64,000 bases of DNA from Candidatus Magnetocorallium paracelense (GTDB lineage: Bacteria; Nitrospirota; Thermodesulfovibrionia; Thermodesulfovibrionales; Magnetobacteriaceae), in assembly GCA_029001845.1 (NCBI GenBank), contig JAREWP010000030.1, positions 42,772 through 106,771 of the forward strand, read 5' to 3'. Every line of letters starts with the position of its first letter. The first letter of the stretch is position 1. A model generated the notes under the pieces. The model ran no database searches, was not told the DNA's origin, and was given only the letters and a program-made list of their open reading frames with translations. This document shows positions 59,555 to 64,000 of this stretch, in pieces. Made by a program: the position numbers and the translations under genes.

Positions 59555-61045
59555 ATGAAAATACTAATTTTAAATCCTCCCAATGAAAATACTTTGAGTG
59601 AGTTTTCTGATGAAAAAAGCGATGAGTATATTGAAACAGACGATTTCGGGAAATTTCCTCCCCTCGGCGCATTATACGTTCTCTCATACCTTGAACAATA
59701 TACTCGCGGGCATGATCTTTTTTTTAAGGACTGCGTCGCAGAGAATGTAACTCATTCCGGTCTTAGAGATTATATCGATTTGATCCGCCCTGACGTCGTA
59801 GGGATTACAAGTTTTACTCACTCTTTAATAGATGTGATGATGTCAGCTAAGACGGTTAGAGAGCTCAATCCCGCTGTTCATCTTTGTCTTGGCGGACATC
59901 ATCCCATCGCCTTTCCATTTGAAGCCGCTCAGTTAAAAGAATTCGATACCATCGTCGTAGGAGAGGGGGAAATTGCCTTTACTCAACTAATTAATGCTAT
60001 CGAACAAAAAAAAATATATACCGATATTCGAGGTGTTTATACAAAGGATACAATTAAAAAATGCAAGGGGAATGAGTATAAAAAGGATAGTCGCTTTCTT
60101 CATAAAGTATGCGTTCCTCCGGCCTATATAGAGGATATTAACTCTATTCCGCCTCCAAACAGGGAATATATCAAACATATTAATTATCAAAGTATTGTTG
60201 GAGTATCGTCAAGGCTTGCTACCATGATAAGCAGCAGAGGATGTCCGTTCCGGTGCACTTTTTGCGATGTTCCGCTAAAACAGTACAGAAAACGAGATAT
60301 CAAGCTGGTTGTAGACGAGATAGAATTTTGTTTGAAAATGGGCTACGATGAAATGCATTTTTATGATGACTTATTTAATATCACACCTGAGCGAGTTATT
60401 CAATTTTGCGATGAAATTAAAAGAAGAGATTTACGATTTAAATGGGATTTTCGCGGGAGAGTTGACAGGGTAACATTCAATTCTTTAAAACGTTTTAAAG
60501 AGGCAGGCGGTCGTATGATTTCTTTTGGTATCGAGACCGGTACGGATGAGGGTTTAAAGGAACTTAAAAAAGGCTTTAAATCAGAGCAGGCCAGGGAGGT
60601 TTTAAAGTGGTGCAGAGACTTGGGGATTATTACCATAGCGGACTATATGATCGGTCTTCCCAGCGAAAAGTCCGCTCAGGATATAAAAGCCAATATCAAT
60701 CAATTGATAACGTATGATCCGGATTATGCACAGTTCGCCATACTCTCATTATATCCAAATACGGAGATATACGAACAGGCAATTCGAAAAGGTCTGATTA
60801 AAAGCGGTAAATGGAATGAATGGGTCATGGATCCTTCTGCTGATTTTGAAATAGATCACTGGAATGAGTTTCTTTCTACTCCCGATCTTGTCAGGCTCCA
60901 GAGACTGGCTTACAGGAAATTCTATCTACGCCCTAAGATTATTTTTAGAAGCCTTCTCAGAATAACCTCTTTTTATGAATTGAAAACAAAGATTCGAGGT
61001 GCTCTAAAAGTGATAGGCATTCGATTTAATGTCAAGATTTTTTGA
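59555..61045 (+). CDS. B12-binding radical SAM protein
   Basis: 496 aa. The N-terminal cobalamin-binding Rossmann-like part (about 1-150, GGHHPIAF and VVGEGE) precedes a radical SAM core with C230, C234, C237 (RGCPFRCTFCD) and GIETGTDEGLKELKKG, with a C-terminal ~100 residues rich in aromatic and basic residues. Such enzymes methylate or rearrange unreactive carbons. In glycan loci they are of unknown substrate. It precedes the membrane protein by 21 bp. Confidence 0.87.
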   Translation: MKILILNPPNENTLSEFSDEKSDEYIETDDFGKFPPLGALYVLSYLEQYTRGHDLFFKDCVAENVTHSGLRDYIDLIRPDVVGITSFTHSLIDVMMSAKTVRELNPAVHLCLGGHHPIAFPFEAAQLKEFDTIVVGEGEIAFTQLINAIEQKKIYTDIRGVYTKDTIKKCKGNEYKKDSRFLHKVCVPPAYIEDINSIPPPNREYIKHINYQSIVGVSSRLATMISSRGCPFRCTFCDVPLKQYRKRDIKLVVDEIEFCLKMGYDEMHFYDDLFNITPERVIQFCDEIKRRDLRFKWDFRGRVDRVTFNSLKRFKEAGGRMISFGIETGTDEGLKELKKGFKSEQAREVLKWCRDLGIITIADYMIGLPSEKSAQDIKANINQLITYDPDYAQFAILSLYPNTEIYEQAIRKGLIKSGKWNEWVMDPSADFEIDHWNEFLSTPDLVRLQRLAYRKFYLRPKIIFRSLLRITSFYELKTKIRGALKVIGIRFNVKIF

Positions 61046-61066
61046 CCCTGCCTTAATATAAAACTC

Positions 61067-63103
61067 ATGGATAATGTTATTTCTGCTAAGAATACCTCTT
61101 TGCCGTTATTAACACTACTTGTAATATCGGGTGTCTTCTTTTTTCTGCATGGGATTTTACCTCTGATTAGTGTTTTAATTCTAATCTTGTCATTTTTATG
61201 TTTCTTTTATGCATCCTATCTTTTAACCACTGATCGTTTTATAAGAATTTTATTCAGCCTCTCTTTTATTATTTTTCTTTCATTTGTCCCTGAATATTTA
61301 CAACGTTATTTATCTCAATCAGCCATAGTTGTGAGTCTGTTTCTTCTTTTTTTTAAAAGGGCGATATGTTTTAATGCAATAAGAGAGGATTTTAAAGGCT
61401 TTTGTTCCATGAACATCACATATCTTTTTTCATGGAGTGCGCTGTTTATACTGATAGCCTTTAATTCCGCTTCTGTGGCAGAGGGAATTCGAGTTTTTGA
61501 TAGTTACCATATTATGTATGAACTTTCAGTCGGGTGGTCTTTTAATTTATCAATACTGAATCCCCCGGACATTTCCTACTTGGGAGAAACAGCGAAAGAT
61601 CAATTTCTACATACAAGCCTGCCTCTGCTCTTTTATAATCTTCTTCCTGTTTCGATAATTACTTCAACGTATATTCTTTATAGATTCCTGCTGCTTTTTA
61701 TCATATCATTGGTTGTCACTACTTTTTTACAACAATATCCGTCCATTAAACACAGAATTTTTATGATTTTGTTTTTCCCGTCTTTTGTTTTATGGGGAAA
61801 CTTTCAAAGCGTTGCTCAACAGGTTTCAACCCAGATTTTATCCGGTTTAATGGGCTTTCTACTTATAAATTTAGCTATAATTTTTTTAATAAATCGAAAA
61901 TTTATTTATCTCCTCATTACTGCTTTTTTACTTATATTATCTAAGGGACTTTATTTTCTAACATTACTGGGGGGCGTTTTCCTCTTTTTCCTGAGAATCA
62001 AAGATTATAAAAACCTCCTGATAATAATGTCCGCGCTGATTATACAATTAATCTCTATTATTTTTTGGCTCGGCTCTGCACATGGAGAATGCCTTTGGAT
62101 GTTGGGTCCTCAGTATATTTATGACATACTATATCATTTTTATTATAATCATACAATACCATACAACATATTATCATATGTTGTATGGTTAATCTTTTTA
62201 GCAGTCGTCGCAGTAAGGATTTACATGAGAGAAAAAAACTTCTCTCCTGTTTTAGTGTTCGCTTCTATGACTCTTTCAGGACTCATCGGCGTCTCATTGC
62301 TAACGGAAGCTTCCTATGAGGAACCAAAATCCTTCGTAGTTGCTGCTTCTTTTTCAATTATTTTTATGTTGTTGTGGTGGATTCAGGGGATATCCAAATT
62401 CAGGAAGTTTCTATCCATTGTCATACCATCTATAGCTGTGATTTGTTTCTTTCTGTTATTCTCAAGGGCGTATCAAATTAAGGAAAAAGGCTCTTTAATC
62501 GACAGATCCTTATTAGATGCCTACACATGGATGGAACGTAATTTAGATGTTCAATCAGTCATATTGACAGGTAAGCATTATGAAATAGACCAGAGAAAGA
62601 GTTTTAATCAAAACCTTCTTGTTCGTTCTGCTCTCAGTGGACGCCAATTATATTATGATGGATTTGCTATCAAAGGAAATTTAATGCAACCGGATAATGC
62701 CAAACGATTTGTAAATATCTATTTTTTCTATATCAATTTTGTTCAACCCGGCATTCAGTCACAAGAGAAACTTAAACTGTTTTTCGATTATCAATGGAAT
62801 AAGGAACCTGCTAAGCCTTTATCTGAAGCACATAATATGCAATTGAAGCTGATGTACTATTTAAGCTTTGGAAAAGAGTGGTCCTTTGTTAACAGATATC
62901 AGCAGGTGTATTATGAAATCTACGAACACTGGAACAAACTACAAGAAACCGGAGAGCCGGAGAGGTGGGCAACGGATTTTCTTAAACAAACCGGAATTAC
63001 TCATATTGTTTTGGAAAATGGAGATAAACCTACTCCATTTTTACAAAGCATATCAAAAGAAATATACTCTAATGGATCTATTATGATAATGTCTGTTCTA
63101 TAA
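61067..63103 (+). CDS. Large polytopic membrane protein, GT-C-like
   Basis: 678 aa. About 11-12 TM helices in residues 10-480, with a long extracytoplasmic loop after TM5 (about 140-185, SYHIMYELSVGWSFNLSILNP; Asp and His present). A soluble C-terminal domain (about 485-678) follows, with SLLDAYTWMERNLDVQSVILTG and GITHIVLENGD. This layout, many helices plus a terminal domain, matches GT-C glycosyltransferases that use polyprenyl-phosphate sugars, consistent with the DPM1-type gene at 54987. No family name is certain. Confidence 0.65.
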   Translation: MDNVISAKNTSLPLLTLLVISGVFFFLHGILPLISVLILILSFLCFFYASYLLTTDRFIRILFSLSFIIFLSFVPEYLQRYLSQSAIVVSLFLLFFKRAICFNAIREDFKGFCSMNITYLFSWSALFILIAFNSASVAEGIRVFDSYHIMYELSVGWSFNLSILNPPDISYLGETAKDQFLHTSLPLLFYNLLPVSIITSTYILYRFLLLFIISLVVTTFLQQYPSIKHRIFMILFFPSFVLWGNFQSVAQQVSTQILSGLMGFLLINLAIIFLINRKFIYLLITAFLLILSKGLYFLTLLGGVFLFFLRIKDYKNLLIIMSALIIQLISIIFWLGSAHGECLWMLGPQYIYDILYHFYYNHTIPYNILSYVVWLIFLAVVAVRIYMREKNFSPVLVFASMTLSGLIGVSLLTEASYEEPKSFVVAASFSIIFMLLWWIQGISKFRKFLSIVIPSIAVICFFLLFSRAYQIKEKGSLIDRSLLDAYTWMERNLDVQSVILTGKHYEIDQRKSFNQNLLVRSALSGRQLYYDGFAIKGNLMQPDNAKRFVNIYFFYINFVQPGIQSQEKLKLFFDYQWNKEPAKPLSEAHNMQLKLMYYLSFGKEWSFVNRYQQVYYEIYEHWNKLQETGEPERWATDFLKQTGITHIVLENGDKPTPFLQSISKEIYSNGSIMIMSVL

Positions 63104-63280
63104 AACAAGTGTAAGGTAGTTTTTTATTTTTCTAAATTTCAGGCATTTGTTCATTTTTTATAATTCATTTCAGATTTTTGAATCCAATGTAAAAACCAGT
63201 TAACTTTACTCAACTTGGATTGATTGAAACGAACACTAATATTCTTAATAAAAGCTTAAATACAAATGATATCGGGTGCC

Positions 63281-63720
63281 TTACCATTTGCATTTTTGAA
63301 AAATCATCACTTGGTTCACACCTAATCCCAGATCAAAAATAGAACGATAAACCGCATTTGGTTTCAAGTGTATTAATATTTTGGCAAGAGGAAAAATAAA
63401 TGGGAACCAGATCAGCAAATAGATAAAATTGCCTAAATTAATAATTTTGTCAATATCTTTAGAACGAACAAGAGTCTTGTTGTGATGATATTCTGATTTA
63501 TTGAGTTTTTCGTAGTAATCCAAATCAATTAGCCCCTCTTTTATCGCTTTCTGTGTCAATACTGTTTCAGGATAGGTAACAAACATACCTGCCGCCAATA
63601 TTTTCCAGTAACTGACCTTGATAGTAAATTCTGCCGTTTTAAATGTATTTTCTAAAGTTTCGTAGGGGTAGTCAAATAAGGTGTTTATATAATATGAAAT
63701 CTGGGGTATCCACTTGGCTC
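63281..63720 (-). pseudogene. 3' remnant of a second B12-radical SAM gene cut by an insertion sequence
   Basis: On the minus strand this reads ISYYINTLFDYPYETLENTF, WKILAAGMFVTYPETVLTQK, AIKEGLIDLDYYEKLNKSEY and a TM-like C-terminal stretch (FIYLLIWFPFIFPLAKILIH). It resembles the end of cobalamin-radical SAM proteins, but the CxxxCxxC core is missing. The open frame to 63793 continues into the transposase end, so residues before about 63720 may come from the insertion sequence. No start is supported. Confidence 0.65.
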
Positions 63721-63758
63721 CACCAACCCCACCCTGCATTGCTACACGAACTACTTCA

Positions 63759-64000
63759 TCAATCATCTGTTGATGAGATACTATGAATTTCATTGAGTAG
63801 TGATTTTCCGCCTTTGAGGTCTTTTCTCTCTAACATTGCCTGCTGCACTAATCGATAAAAGAGTTTGCCTCGTGATGCTGATGTACGTCGATTGAAACGA
63901 AATGTATATTCATCAAGATAATAATCCAGATGAGAGTGGTGGTGTACTGCACCTTGGTATGTTCCATTCAACCATCGCTTCACTAAGCCGGCGATACGAT
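63759..64000 (-). mobile_element. IS1595-type transposase, C-terminal part (runs off the window)
   Basis: The reading is open to the window edge. VKRWLNGTYQGAV..HHSHLDYYLDEYTFRFNRRTSASRGKLF and YRLVQQAM are the C-terminal signature of ISXO2-like DDE transposases. The 5' part lies beyond base 64000. No terminal inverted repeat could be confirmed within the visible end. Confidence 0.85.

Overview
The window is about 42% GC by eye and comes from a Gram-negative, flagellated, respiring bacterium. The evidence is outer-membrane proteins (a porin-like protein, a TpsB transporter), a sigma-28 style promoter in front of flaG, futalosine-type menaquinone genes (mqnB, a ubiE/menG-type methyltransferase), a System II cytochrome c assembly protein (CcsA type) next to hemA, and F-type ATPase a and c subunits in a small separate operon. 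This set is typical of the old Deltaproteobacteria (Desulfobacterota) or of Nitrospirota-like lineages. That placement is inference, because no 16S or other marker gene is present.

Layout. 1-5.4 kb: 3' part of a TMTC-like TPR membrane protein with an in-frame amber codon, a tiny lipoprotein, a multicopper oxidase lipoprotein beside a tandem-repeat Met/His-rich periplasmic protein (a probable copper-handling pair), then a flaG pair under a sigma-28 type promoter. 5.5-12.3 kb: cupin, futalosine hydrolase, a four-gene Gld-like ABC transporter operon, and menG/ubiE. 12.3-24.3 kb: a porin-like gene flanked by inverted copies of a miniature repeat, then a duplicated two-gene signalling module (hybrid kinase plus REC-kinase, twice) and a convergent GAF-ATPase protein. 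24.3-31.5 kb: an accessory zone with two genes broken at poly-T runs, HicBA and DUF4160/DUF2442 pairs inside direct repeats, a PilZ-like protein, a hydrolase, a surface protein, a DUF4143 ATPase and many palindromic repeats.

31.5-44.7 kb: mostly housekeeping. It holds a tungstate/molybdate-type ABC transporter without a binding protein, hemA-ccsA, a MobB-like GTPase, atpB-atpE, an MBL hydrolase, an orphan TpsB, an unusual in-frame CysE-CysS fusion, and murA. Nested miniature elements with 10-bp target duplications lie between these genes.

45-63 kb: a surface glycan locus introduced by a consensus promoter, a palindrome and an EPS-associated MarR-type regulator. It encodes a pseudaminic acid (nonulosonic acid) pathway, with genes assignable as pseC, pseI, pseB, pseF (fused to a class III aminotransferase), pseG and a GNAT. 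Added to these are a PIG-L deacetylase and an aldo/keto reductase whose catalytic His looks replaced. A second branch follows (GT2, C-methyltransferase, sugar cupin, DegT aminotransferase, methyltransferase), then a B12-radical SAM enzyme and a GT-C-like membrane protein. The window ends in an IS1595-type transposase that abuts a truncated second radical SAM gene. The pse variant is the best candidate for an undescribed pathway; the CysE-CysS fusion and the Met/His-repeat copper protein come next.
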